This document shows, piece by piece, positions 1 through 7,607 of a stretch of 20,490 bases of DNA (positions within the stretch are counted from its first letter, which is position 1; each line of letters opens with the position of its first letter). The notes beneath the pieces were generated by a model. It worked only from the letters and a program-made list of their open reading frames with translations, searched no databases and was not told where the DNA came from. The DNA is from Deltaproteobacteria bacterium (GTDB taxonomy: Bacteria > Desulfobacterota_B > Binatia > Bin18): assembly GCA_012271025.1 (NCBI GenBank), contig JAAXHF010000170.1, forward strand, positions 1 through 20,490. The letters are read 5' to 3'. Both the position numbers and the translations under genes were made by a program.

Positions 1-107
1 CTCCCGCCATGGGTACTCGCCACAACCCAGCGGTGCGCTTCCAGAATGAAGCGCTCGGGGACCTGGAGCAGGTCCGCATAGGTCGCTCGCTTCCGCGCCG
101 GGTTCAT
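1..107 (-). CDS. Uma2-like protein, N-terminal fragment
   Basis: The minus strand opens with an ATG at 107 and stays open to the window edge, giving 35 residues that begin MNPARKRATYADLLQVPE. The KRATYxDLLxVPE opening resembles the N-terminus of Uma2-family (DUF820, PD-(D/E)XK nuclease-like) proteins. After it the match fades: the usual GEL...SPRP stretch is replaced by WVVASTHGG, so this copy may be divergent or frameshifted. No strong ribosome site is seen. The catalytic part would lie outside the window, so the family call rests on a short motif only. Confidence 0.33.
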   Translation of the reverse strand, partial: MNPARKRATYADLLQVPERFILEAHRWVVASTHGG

Positions 108-234
108 GGCGGGGAGCCTATCAGAAGCCTGGAACACGGGGAAGCAGTGCAACAGGGCGAAGGGTTCCCGGACGGCGGATGCCGCGTTACGGCACATTTC
201 TGGAAGTCTGCCAGGCCTGACACACCGGCCGCGC

Positions 235-264
235 TTGCACGACACGCGACAAACCGGGCATAAT
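235..264 (+). promoter_or_regulatory. sigma70-like promoter upstream of the apaH leader
   Basis: TTGCAC (235-240) and CATAAT (259-264) are separated by 18 bp. Transcription would start near 271, just before the AGGAGG of the small ORF at 290. It lies in the otherwise gene-free stretch 108-289, where I see nothing else of note. Confidence 0.45.
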
Positions 265-289
265 CCGTCGCCACACAGGAGGCAACACC

Positions 290-346
290 GTGAGCGAGTC
301 TACAATTCCTGAAGCCTGGGTGCAGATTCCGACCGAAGCCCGCTGA
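290..346 (+). CDS. 18-codon small ORF in the apaH leader
   Basis: A GTG at 290 is preceded by a textbook AGGAGG with a 7-nt gap and is followed by 18 sense codons and TGA at 344-346 (peptide MSESTIPEAWVQIPTEAR). It stops 14 bp before the apaH ATG. The ribosome site is stronger than that of apaH itself, so translation of this ORF is plausible, either as a leader peptide or to feed ribosomes to apaH. No run of regulatory codons (repeated His, Trp or similar) suggests a classical attenuator. It could also be a chance ORF or the stub of a degraded gene. Confidence 0.35.
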   Translation: MSESTIPEAWVQIPTEAR

Positions 347-360
347 ACGGGAACGTGAAC

Positions 361-1191
361 ATGGCGACCTACGCGATCGGCGATGTCCAGGGCTGCTTTG
401 CCAGCCTGACAGCACTGCTGGAGGCGATTCGCTTTGATCGTCGGCGCGATACCCTGTGGTTTACCGGCGACCTGGTCAACCGGGGACCTGACTCACTCGG
501 AGTCCTGCGCTTTGTCGCCGATCTCGACGAGCGGGCGGTCTGCGTACTGGGCAACCACGACCTCCACCTGTTGGCCGTTGCCCACGGCCAGCGCAAACTG
601 CGCTCCAAGGATACGCTGCGTGACGTCCTCGAAGCGCCCGACCGCGACGCCCTGCTCGACTGGCTGCGACACCGCCCGCTGCTGTACCGTGACGATGATC
701 GAGGCATCGGCCTGCTCCACGCCGGTCTGCCGCCGCAGTGGACCCTGGCCGAGGCTCAACGCCACGCCCGGGCGCTTGAAGCCGAGCTGCAAGGCCCCGC
801 CTTTGTCGCCCTCCTGACCACCATCGCTCACAAAACCTGCCAGCGCTGGCTCCCATCCGGCCCGACACAGGCCCGGCGCCGCTATACCGCCGGCTGCCTG
901 ACCCTGCTGCGCTACTGTCGTGCCGACGGGACGCTGGGCCTGGAGCACAAAGGCCCGCCAGGTACCCAGCCGCAACTCTACCTGCCGTGGTTTGCCGTTC
1001 CGCACCGAGCCCACGCGGGGCACGAGCTCGTCTTTGGCCACTGGGCCAGTCTGGGCGGCTATAGCGCACCGGGCATTCACGGTCTGGACACGGCCTGTGT
1101 GTGGGGCGGTCGGCTGACCGCCCTATGCCTGGAGACCGGACGGCGCACCAGTGTTGCCTGCCAGGAGACGGCGCTGTCCGGGGTCGCCTGA
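361..1191 (+). CDS. apaH: Bis(5'-nucleosyl)-tetraphosphatase, symmetrical
   Basis: This 276-residue protein matches ApaH, which hydrolyses Ap4A symmetrically to two ADP and so removes a stress-linked dinucleotide in the cytoplasm. The length is close to that of E. coli ApaH (about 280). The calcineurin-like metallophosphatase motifs appear in order: MATYAIGDVQGC at the start, GDLVNRGPDS, GNHDLHLL, then LLHAGLPPQW, and near the C-terminus FGHWASLGG. The ATG at 361 is chosen because the family begins with MATY; a GTG two codons earlier (355) is possible. The gene follows the small ORF at 290. The cyclase gene starts 48 bp downstream on the same strand, so they may be cotranscribed. The usual enterobacterial partners ksgA and apaG are not adjacent. 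Confidence 0.93.
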   Translation: MATYAIGDVQGCFASLTALLEAIRFDRRRDTLWFTGDLVNRGPDSLGVLRFVADLDERAVCVLGNHDLHLLAVAHGQRKLRSKDTLRDVLEAPDRDALLDWLRHRPLLYRDDDRGIGLLHAGLPPQWTLAEAQRHARALEAELQGPAFVALLTTIAHKTCQRWLPSGPTQARRRYTAGCLTLLRYCRADGTLGLEHKGPPGTQPQLYLPWFAVPHRAHAGHELVFGHWASLGGYSAPGIHGLDTACVWGGRLTALCLETGRRTSVACQETALSGVA

Positions 1192-1208
1192 GCCGCCGGA
1201 CCAAGTTT

Positions 1209-1226
1209 GGAGAGATCGGAGAGATC
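1209..1226 (+). repeat. 9-bp direct duplication ahead of the cyclase gene
   Basis: GGAGAGATC is repeated exactly twice in tandem just upstream of the cyclase start. Both copies contain GGAGAG, but the functional ribosome site is more likely GGAAGGG at 1229-1235, four bases before the ATG at 1240. Confidence 0.5.
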
Positions 1227-1239
1227 ATGGAAGGGCTAC

Positions 1240-2988
1240 ATGCTTCCTAAGCTGAGCACTGTCCTCACCCGCCAAAGCGTGCTCCAGCGGCTGCGGCTGG
1301 GGTCGGGGCTCGTCCTGTTCTGCTATGTCAGCCTGCACCTGCTCAACCACGCGCTGGGCCTGGTGTCCCTGGCGGCCATGGAGGCCGGCCGCGAGTGGTT
1401 TCTCTTCGTGTGGCGGAGTCCGGTCGGCTTCTTGCTCTTAAACGGCTCGCTGAGCGTGCATGTGGCGCTGGCCCTGGTCTCGGTCTACTACTACCGCCAC
1501 TCGCGCCTGTCGCTCCGCGAGCGGATTCAGTTCGCCTCCGGCTTTCTGATCCCCCCGCTGTTGATCTTTCACATCGTCGGTACCCGGATGGCCCACGACT
1601 GGTTCCAGACGACCGATTCCTACACCTTCATCGTTTTGCGCTACTGGGTGCTGAGCCCGGGGCTGGGTATCACCCAGTCTGTACAACTCGTCCTGACCTG
1701 GCTACACGGCTGCATGGGTCTCCACTTCTGGCTGCGCCTCAAGCCCTGGTATCCGCGTCTGGCCGCCATCCTCTACAGCCTGGCCCTGTTACTGCCGGTG
1801 CTGGCCCTGCTCGGCTTCAGTCAGGCCGGGCGAGAAGTCGCCCGTTTGGCCCAGCAGCCGGGCTGGACCGAGGCGCTGTTTCAGACCGTCAATGCACCGA
1901 GCCCGGCCCAGGAGGCGATCCTGCAGCAAACCGGACTGTGGATGGTCGGCGGCTATGCGCTCAGTGTGCTCGGGGTGTGCCTCATCCGGGTCGTCCGGCG
2001 GCTCGCTCTCCGGTCTCGGCGGGCGGTTCAGATTACCTACCCCAACGGCCAGACCCTGACCGCCCCCCAGGGCGCCAGCGTTCTGCAAATCAGCCGTCGG
2101 GCCGGCATCCAGCACGCCTCGGTGTGTGGCGGACGCGGCCGGTGTTCGACCTGCCGGATACGGATTGTGCGCGGCCTTGAGCTGCTGCCGGCCAGCAGCG
2201 AAGCCGAGCAGCGGGTGCTGAGACGGGTCGGCGCCCCGCCAAACGTGCGTCTGGCCTGCCAGCTGCGGCCGACCCACGACCTGTCCGTGGTTCCGCTGCT
2301 GCCGGCCAGAGCCCAGGCCAGCGACGGCTTTGCCCAGGCCGGCTATCTGGCCGGCCAGGAACGAGAGGTCGCCGTGTTGTTTGCCGACCTGCGCGGCTTC
2401 ACCCGCATCTCCGAGCACAAGCTGCCCTACGATGTGGTGTTTCTGCTCAATCGGTATTTCGAGGTCGTCGGCGATGCCATTGAACGGGCGGGCGGCATTG
2501 CCAACCAGTTTACCGGTGACGGGGTGATGGCTCTGTTCGGCGTGCAGGGCAACCCGCAGACGGCCAGCCGTCAGGCTCTGGTCGCGGCCGGGGCGATGGT
2601 CCACGGGCTGGCCGGGCTCAGCCAGAGCCTGAGCGAGGAACTCGACGCGCCGCTGCGGCTGGGGATCGGGATTCATACCGGGCCGGCCGTGGTCGGCCGC
2701 ATGGGCCGGGGGGTGGCCTCCTACCTGACTGCGGTCGGCGATACCGTGCATGTTGCCAGCCGTCTCCAGGACCTGACCAAGGAGTATCAGTGCCAGCTGG
2801 TCATCTCCGAACAGCTGGCCGCCCGTGCCGGTCTCGAGGTCAGCCCCTTTCCCCGCCACGAACTGCGGGTTCGCAACCGTGGCGAGCCGATTGTGATTCG
2901 GGTTATTGAAGACGTGCAGGCGGTGGAGGCGCAGCCCCTGGCCGACACAAGCGTCCAGACCCCAACGGGAAGGAGTCCCCAGGTATGA
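1240..2988 (+). CDS. cyaC: CyaC-like redox-sensing class III adenylate cyclase
   Basis: The 582-residue protein has three parts. Residues 20-255 form about six membrane helices, with histidines at 33/37, 74, 111 and 156/162 resembling the tetra-histidine diheme signature of succinate:quinone oxidoreductase anchors. Residues 262-350 are a 2Fe-2S ferredoxin domain with C296, C302, C305 and C340. Residues 375-560 are a class III cyclase with metal-binding D383 (FADLRGFT) and D427 (FTGDG), and transition-state R508. This matches CyaC of Sinorhizobium meliloti, reported as a diheme-b, 2Fe-2S adenylate cyclase responsive to quinone redox state. Q423 stands where many cyclases have the purine-selecting Lys, and H504 where Asn is usual, so ATP specificity is inferred. 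GGAAGGG supports the ATG at 1240; an in-frame TTG at 1207 would add 11 residues. The stop overlaps the next gene by 4 bp. Confidence 0.87.
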   Translation: MLPKLSTVLTRQSVLQRLRLGSGLVLFCYVSLHLLNHALGLVSLAAMEAGREWFLFVWRSPVGFLLLNGSLSVHVALALVSVYYYRHSRLSLRERIQFASGFLIPPLLIFHIVGTRMAHDWFQTTDSYTFIVLRYWVLSPGLGITQSVQLVLTWLHGCMGLHFWLRLKPWYPRLAAILYSLALLLPVLALLGFSQAGREVARLAQQPGWTEALFQTVNAPSPAQEAILQQTGLWMVGGYALSVLGVCLIRVVRRLALRSRRAVQITYPNGQTLTAPQGASVLQISRRAGIQHASVCGGRGRCSTCRIRIVRGLELLPASSEAEQRVLRRVGAPPNVRLACQLRPTHDLSVVPLLPARAQASDGFAQAGYLAGQEREVAVLFADLRGFTRISEHKLPYDVVFLLNRYFEVVGDAIERAGGIANQFTGDGVMALFGVQGNPQTASRQALVAAGAMVHGLAGLSQSLSEELDAPLRLGIGIHTGPAVVGRMGRGVASYLTAVGDTVHVASRLQDLTKEYQCQLVISEQLAARAGLEVSPFPRHELRVRNRGEPIVIRVIEDVQAVEAQPLADTSVQTPTGRSPQV

Positions 2989-4040
2989 AATTCGGTCTGT
3001 TCTACCAACTGCCGTGCGCGCCCGAGCAAGACCCGACGACCCGCTATCAGCAAACCCTGGAGCAGATTCAGTACGCCGACCAGCTCGGCTTTGACACAGC
3101 CTGGCTGGCCGAGTTGCACTTCAACCCCAACTTCTCAATCATGCCCGCACCGCTGGTCTTTGCCGCAGTCATTGCCCAGCACACGAGCCGCATTCGTCTC
3201 GGCACGGCGGTCGCCCTGCTACCGCTCCAGCATCCGCTGCGGACCGTTGAGGAGGCGGCCGTGGTCGATGTGCTGAGTCACGGCCGCCTGGAACTCGGGG
3301 TGGGTCGGGGAGAGATTGCGATTCATTTTCAGGGCTTTGACGTGCCGCGCGAACAGGGCCGGGAGCGCTTTGTCGAGGCCCTGTCGCTGATCCGCCACGC
3401 CTGGACGCACGAGACCTGCCACTTTGACGGCAAATATTTTCACGTGCCGGATACCCGCGTTGTGCCCAGGCCCGTCCAGCAGCCCCACCCACCGCTGCGG
3501 ATCGCGGCCAACAGTCCCGAGACGGCCGTGTTTGCCGGTCAACAGGGCTATCCGGTGTTTGTCGCCTCGCCGATCAACCGGAACAACAAGTTACCCGAGC
3601 ATATCGGGCGCTACCAGACCGCCTTTGCCGAGGCGGGCCACGATCCGGGCAAACAGGACGTGGCGATTGCCTTCCCGGTGTTTGTGGCCGACAGTCTGGA
3701 GCAGGTCCGACGCCACGTCGAACCGAGCTTTCTCAACTACTTTCGAGCCATCGGTATCCAGGCTCGGCTCGGGGCGCGCGACGACTCGGCCCAGTACGAC
3801 TATCTGCGGGCCATCGTCAAACGGGTCGAAGCCATGACCTGGGAACGGATTGAGGCCAGCATGGGGCTGTACGGCCCGCCGGCGCGGTGCATCGACAAGA
3901 TTCGGGACATTGCCGCCAGCTGTCGCATGGACCAGCTCATCTGCTGGTTTAACCCGGGCGGCCTGGTGCCCCACCACGAGGTCTTGACCAGCATGCGACG
4001 TTTTGCCGAGGAGGTCATGCCCGCAGTCCGCCACCTGTAG
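2985..4040 (+). CDS. LLM-class flavin-dependent oxidoreductase
   Basis: A 351-residue luciferase-like monooxygenase (TIM barrel, bacterial luciferase alpha-type), expected to use reduced flavin and O2 on an unknown organic substrate. Typical signatures are the MKFGLFYQLP start strand, GFDTAWLAELHF, RIRLGTAVALLPLQHP, GRLELGVGRG and IAANSPET. The start is fixed by the ATGA overlap with the cyclase stop and by GGAAGGAG about 10 bases upstream. Coupling to a redox-sensing cyclase is unusual, but the sequence gives no direct functional link. A paralogue begins at 19943, and the two N-terminal halves are clearly alignable. The EthD gene follows after 46 bp. Confidence 0.88.
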   Translation: MKFGLFYQLPCAPEQDPTTRYQQTLEQIQYADQLGFDTAWLAELHFNPNFSIMPAPLVFAAVIAQHTSRIRLGTAVALLPLQHPLRTVEEAAVVDVLSHGRLELGVGRGEIAIHFQGFDVPREQGRERFVEALSLIRHAWTHETCHFDGKYFHVPDTRVVPRPVQQPHPPLRIAANSPETAVFAGQQGYPVFVASPINRNNKLPEHIGRYQTAFAEAGHDPGKQDVAIAFPVFVADSLEQVRRHVEPSFLNYFRAIGIQARLGARDDSAQYDYLRAIVKRVEAMTWERIEASMGLYGPPARCIDKIRDIAASCRMDQLICWFNPGGLVPHHEVLTSMRRFAEEVMPAVRHL

Positions 4041-4086
4041 CCTGTCCGGCAGCCGAAACCTGCATCTGCAAGGAGGAAAGACGCGT

Positions 4087-4779
4087 ATGTTACACCTGCA
4101 TTTTCTGATCACACGCAAAGACGGTCTGAGCCGTCAGGCATTCTCGGACCACTGGCGGAACGTCCACGCTCCCCTGGCCAGCACCATCCCCGGCATTCGC
4201 CGCTATGTCCAGAACCACACCCCGCCGATTGTCAGCAAAAACCCGCCCTACGACGGCGTTGTTGAAATCTGGCTGGACGACGCCGCAGCGGCCAAGGCGG
4301 CCTTTGACAGCTCGGAGTATCGCAATGGCGCGTATGTTGACGAACCCAACTTCGTCAACCTCAAGCAGGTCACCCGTCTCCGCACCCACGACCACGTCAT
4401 GCTGGCCGGAGAACCGATTGGCAAGGACGACGCCCTCATCAAACGCGTCTCCTTCATCAAGCGCAAACCCGGCATGAGCCCCGAAGAATTCTCGCGCTAC
4501 TGGCGCGAGGTGCACGGTCCGCTGGCCCTGGACCTGCCCGGCATGCGGCGTTACGTACAGTGTCACGTCGTCCCGTCGGCGTATGACAAGGACGATCCAG
4601 CCTACGACGGGGTGGCCCAGATCTGGTTTGAGACCATGGCCGACCTTCAGCACGCCTTGAACTCCTCGGCCTACACACAGGGCGCCCAGGCCGACGGACC
4701 CAAGTTTGTTGATCCAGACCATCTGGTGCATCTGCTGACCGAAGAGAACCGGGTGGTCTGGCCCAGTACGGGGAAATGA
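4087..4779 (+). CDS. Tandem EthD-domain protein
   Basis: A 230-residue protein built from two EthD (dimeric alpha/beta barrel) units, roughly residues 1-110 and 118-225. Each has the same plan: a hydrophobic strand then a basic patch (FLITRKDG; VSFIKRKPG), F-x4-W-R-x-V-H (HWRNVHAPL; YWREVHGPL), PG[IM]RRYVQ, YDGV and a W-containing strand. Single-domain EthD proteins are about 100 residues and form dimers, so this looks like a fused pseudo-dimer. EthD was named from an ether-degradation locus and its biochemical role is poorly defined. AAGGAGG at 4071-4077 selects the ATG at 4087. Its TGA lies in the first unit of a 7-bp repeat array. Position after a flavin monooxygenase suggests a shared oxidative pathway (inference). 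Confidence 0.85.
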   Translation: MLHLHFLITRKDGLSRQAFSDHWRNVHAPLASTIPGIRRYVQNHTPPIVSKNPPYDGVVEIWLDDAAAAKAAFDSSEYRNGAYVDEPNFVNLKQVTRLRTHDHVMLAGEPIGKDDALIKRVSFIKRKPGMSPEEFSRYWREVHGPLALDLPGMRRYVQCHVVPSAYDKDDPAYDGVAQIWFETMADLQHALNSSAYTQGAQADGPKFVDPDHLVHLLTEENRVVWPSTGK

Positions 4780-4809
4780 TGAATGCTGAATGATGAATGA
4801 TGAACGGCT
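4775..4809 (+). repeat. Heptanucleotide tandem array at the EthD stop
   Basis: Five consecutive 7-bp units: AATGATG, AATGCTG, AATGATG, AATGATG, AACGGCT. The EthD stop codon (4777-4779) lies inside the first unit. The same unit family recurs at 7588-7649 on the other strand. The array fills most of the gap between the converging EthD and symporter genes, where no terminator hairpin is visible. Confidence 0.8.
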
Positions 4810-4826
4810 AACAGACAGCGATTCTC

Positions 4827-6338
4827 TTACGCTTCGTCCGGGCTCCCCTTAAAAATGGCGAAAAAGCGCGCCTGGGTGTGGCGCTGTTCGGCGGTCTCGG
4901 TCGGCCTGAGGAGCGTCAGACCCACCGCCACCGCAGCGTTGACCGCAAAGCCGCACAGCCCCGGATCGCACACCCAGATATGGCCGACGCCGCCGAGCAT
5001 CAGCCCGGCCACGGTCAGGACGCCGGCCAGCAGCCCGGCCAGGGCCGCACGGCTGGAGAAGCGCGGCCAGTACAGGCCCAGGATCAGCGGCAGGTAGAGC
5101 TGCATCAGGAACTCGAACTTGATGATGGTCAGCTGCCACAGGGTGGTCAGCGGTTGCAGAGACAGAGCGGTGACGCTGACCAGGATCAGGACGGTACACA
5201 CCCGGCCGATGGCAGCGATCTCGTTCTCGCTGGCTTGGGGCCGCAGGTAGTGACGGTAGATGTCGTGGGTCAGCATGGACGACAGGCTCAGCAGCACACC
5301 GGCGGCGGTAGACATGACGGCAGCGGCCGCGCCCAGAAAGACGAAGATCGTCAGCCAGTAGGCGTGGCCGGCGTGCCGGCCCATGAGCTGGGCCAGGACT
5401 TGGTCGGCCTCAATCGTGCCGAGCGGGTCGAGCTGCACGATCCCGACCATGCCGATCAGCACCACGCACAACAGAATCAGAAAATAGTTGGGCAGCATCA
5501 GCACCAGCCCCCGCCGCAGGGCCCGCTCGCTCCTGGCCGCATACACACTCTGGACAATCTGGGGATACATGGCTCCGCCCAGACCGAAGGCCAGGATGGC
5601 CAGGAAATACGAGCGGGTCAGTTCGGTCAGCGAAGACGGTACGGCCACCTTTTCCGGCGCGACGGCCAGCGCCCGGTCCACCACCGCAGCCAGCCCGCCC
5701 TGGTGTGACACCACGAAGACCGCCGCGGCCACGATGGCGCCCAACAACAGCGAGCCCTGCAAGACCTCGGCCCACACCACACCCCGCCAGCCGCTCAGCA
5801 GGACGTAGGCCAGCATGACCGTCCCGATATACACCACGCCGGTGCTGAAGGAGTACTGACCGCCGCTGAAACCGACAAAGGCGTGGCCCATGGCTGCGGT
5901 CTGAATCAGCAGGTAGGGAATGACCGCCAGGATGAAAAACACCGACACGCATAGACGCAGGGTATGGCTCTGGAAGCGGTCGGCGTAATAATCGGCCGGC
6001 GTCAGATAGTCGTACTTTTTGGATAAGACGTACAGGCGGTGGGCATAGGTCAGAAAAGCCAGGCTGATGGCCAGGGTAAACGGAATCAGCGACACGGCCA
6101 GCAGCCCGATTCGGTACGACCGCCCGGGCAGGCCAAAAAACGTGTTGCCGCTGAACTTGGTGGCCAGCATGGCAAAAAACAGCACCACCGCTCCGGTGGT
6201 CTTGCCGCCCAGGAAGTAGTCTTTGGCCACCCACGTCCCGCCGGACCGGAAGGCGAAATAGCCGATCAGAATATGGCTCAGCAGATACAGGCTGAGAAGA
6301 ATCAGCGCCTCAAAACCCAGCCCCTGGCCGTTGCTCAT
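4827..6338 (-). CDS. Sodium:solute symporter (SSS family)
   Basis: A 503-residue, strongly hydrophobic protein with about 13 membrane helices, matching the sodium/solute symporter family (PutP/PanF type) in length and plan. Family-like features are an early FLGGKTTG loop, MLATKFSGNTFFG in the core, GWRGVVWAEVLQG, and the FGLGGAMYPQIVQSVYAARS segment. The substrate cannot be told from sequence. Its ATG overlaps the stop of the small two-helix gene by 4 bp, the usual arrangement for SSS proteins with a DUF3311-type partner. It is the last gene of the minus-strand cassette with the two di-iron proteins, so it may import or export their substrate or product (inference). Confidence 0.9.
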   Translation of the reverse strand: MSNGQGLGFEALILLSLYLLSHILIGYFAFRSGGTWVAKDYFLGGKTTGAVVLFFAMLATKFSGNTFFGLPGRSYRIGLLAVSLIPFTLAISLAFLTYAHRLYVLSKKYDYLTPADYYADRFQSHTLRLCVSVFFILAVIPYLLIQTAAMGHAFVGFSGGQYSFSTGVVYIGTVMLAYVLLSGWRGVVWAEVLQGSLLLGAIVAAAVFVVSHQGGLAAVVDRALAVAPEKVAVPSSLTELTRSYFLAILAFGLGGAMYPQIVQSVYAARSERALRRGLVLMLPNYFLILLCVVLIGMVGIVQLDPLGTIEADQVLAQLMGRHAGHAYWLTIFVFLGAAAAVMSTAAGVLLSLSSMLTHDIYRHYLRPQASENEIAAIGRVCTVLILVSVTALSLQPLTTLWQLTIIKFEFLMQLYLPLILGLYWPRFSSRAALAGLLAGVLTVAGLMLGGVGHIWVCDPGLCGFAVNAAVAVGLTLLRPTETAEQRHTQARFFAIFKGSPDEA

Positions 6339-6565
6339 GCGTCGTCCTCGTCCTCAAGGACGGCATCGGCCAGGCGCCAGTGACGCAGGATCACGTAGCC
6401 GGTGAAAGCCACCAGCAGCCCGGAAGCGGCCAGACACACGAGGAACCACAGGGGCAGGCCGAAGACCAGCGGTTCGTAGGTCCCGGCAAAAAAATATGGC
6501 ACGGAGAAAAAGAGCAGGACGCCAACGATGATCCAAATCCAGGCTTGCAGCGGCTCTCTCATCAC
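6335..6565 (-). CDS. Small two-helix membrane protein, DUF3311-like
   Basis: A 76-residue protein with two hydrophobic helices (about residues 8-27 and 37-60), a short polar turn between them (AGTYEPLVFGLP) and an acidic C-terminus (EDEDDA). Size, topology and position directly before an SSS transporter fit DUF3311, small proteins that often accompany such symporters and may be accessory subunits. It overlaps the symporter start by 4 bp. Two starts are possible: GTG at 6565 with a 4-bp overlap of the upstream stop, or ATG at 6562 with a 1-bp overlap. Both imply translational coupling. Confidence 0.72.
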   Translation of the reverse strand: MMREPLQAWIWIIVGVLLFFSVPYFFAGTYEPLVFGLPLWFLVCLAASGLLVAFTGYVILRHWRLADAVLEDEDDA

Positions 6566-6795
6566 CTGGTGATAGAGACGAGCGGCTGGGGGGAGACCTG
6601 AACGTCTTCAGGAATGGGCTCTCCGTCCTCGACCAGCTCTTTGATGACCATGTGCACAACCTCGTCGATATGCTTGAGCGCTTCTTTCTGTGTCGCGCCC
6701 CATGTCGCCGCGCCATACTGTTCCAGAGCCGGGCAGGAAGCGAACCAGGCATCTCCGTCCGGTTCGATCACGACCTTGAATACGTAGGTTTTCAT
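6562..6795 (-). CDS. HicB-like protein without DNA-binding tail
   Basis: A 77-residue protein with the HicB antitoxin fold signature: a first strand FKVVIEPDGDAWFASCPAL, a GAATWGATQKEAL turn-helix and a helix ending in EDGEPIP. It stops soon after PQPLVSI, so there is no C-terminal ribbon-helix-helix or HTH domain, and no hicA is adjacent. It is therefore better seen as a stand-alone HicB-fold protein than as half of a toxin-antitoxin pair. GAGGAG five bases before the ATG (minus strand) gives a good ribosome site. It sits inside a metabolic operon, overlapping the next gene. Confidence 0.75.
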   Translation of the reverse strand: MKTYVFKVVIEPDGDAWFASCPALEQYGAATWGATQKEALKHIDEVVHMVIKELVEDGEPIPEDVQVSPQPLVSITR

Positions 6796-6815
6796 ACGCT
6801 CCTCGCCGCCTATCC

Positions 6816-7607
6816 TTAATCCAGCCCGGTGTAATCAAACGCCAGCGGCTCGATATCACCCGCCTGGATGGCCCGGATACGCTCGGCCGACAGCGGATAG
6901 CTGAACTGTTCGTTGCGCATATGCAGCCGCTGGAGCAGGATCGTGCGGATCATGTCGGCGATCTCCTGCCACTCGACCGCAGACAGCTGCTGCCCGGCCA
7001 GACCGACATAGCCGGCCCGCATGTGTCCGATCTCGTCGGTGTAGACCTGTTCGCAGGCACGCACGATGCGGTCGTTGAGCTGGCCCGAACCGGCCAGCCG
7101 CATACCGGCCGAGTACATGCTACAGTAGCCGCCCTCGGTGAAACGCACGGCAAAATAGCCCAGGCGACCCCGCCGCTCGCGGTACTCGTAGCGCAGGCGG
7201 GCCAACTCATCGTCAGACCGCCAGCCGCGCAGCATGGGCGGGTTGAGCTTCTCACCGCTCAGCCAGTCGTAGATATCGGCAAACAGGCAGTAATGGGCAA
7301 ATTCGGTCCGCAGATCGTCGATCACATCAAGAACAGTGTGGCGATCAACTTCCCGATCAATCTTGTCAAACACCTCGCTCAAATAGGCGACCGGCCCTTG
7401 AAACAGCCCTTTTTTCTTATCCCCGACCCCGGAGCCCCAGATCTCCTTGAAACACTGGCGGCGCAGCCACACCAGATCGGTCTCGGTCGTCCGGGTCGGG
7501 CTCTGAAAGTAGGTCCACACCACCTCGGCCTCGCCCGCCCAGTAGGGCGCGGCCAGGTCAACCAGACGTTTGAGCTGGGGATTGATCTGCCGTTCAGCGT
7601 TCATCAT
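6816..7607 (-). CDS. Ferritin-like di-iron carboxylate protein
   Basis: A 263-residue, mainly helical protein. The ligand pattern is that of ferritin-like four-helix di-iron proteins: E102-x2-H105 (TEFAHY), E158 (FTEGGY) and E192-x2-H195 (DEIGHM). A further Glu from an earlier helix is expected; E78 is one candidate. Such proteins activate O2 for hydroxylation, desaturation or aldehyde oxidation, or store iron. The length and long inter-helix segment argue for an enzyme rather than a storage ferritin. I do not recognise a named subfamily. Start codons ATG 7607 and ATG 7604 both lie inside a 7-bp repeat array, and no clear ribosome site precedes them, so coupling to the upstream gene is likely (27-bp gap). 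Confidence 0.68.
   Translation of the reverse strand: MMNAERQINPQLKRLVDLAAPYWAGEAEVVWTYFQSPTRTTETDLVWLRRQCFKEIWGSGVGDKKKGLFQGPVAYLSEVFDKIDREVDRHTVLDVIDDLRTEFAHYCLFADIYDWLSGEKLNPPMLRGWRSDDELARLRYEYRERRGRLGYFAVRFTEGGYCSMYSAGMRLAGSGQLNDRIVRACEQVYTDEIGHMRAGYVGLAGQQLSAVEWQEIADMIRTILLQRLHMRNEQFSYPLSAERIRAIQAGDIEPLAFDYTGLD

Noticed and set aside
1789..2859. A 356-codon minus-strand open frame
   Set aside because: It is antisense to the cyclase, whose Cys and Asp motifs are intact in the other frame.
6562..6795. A HicAB toxin-antitoxin module
   Set aside because: There is no hicA on either side and the protein lacks a DNA-binding tail; it is embedded in a metabolic operon.
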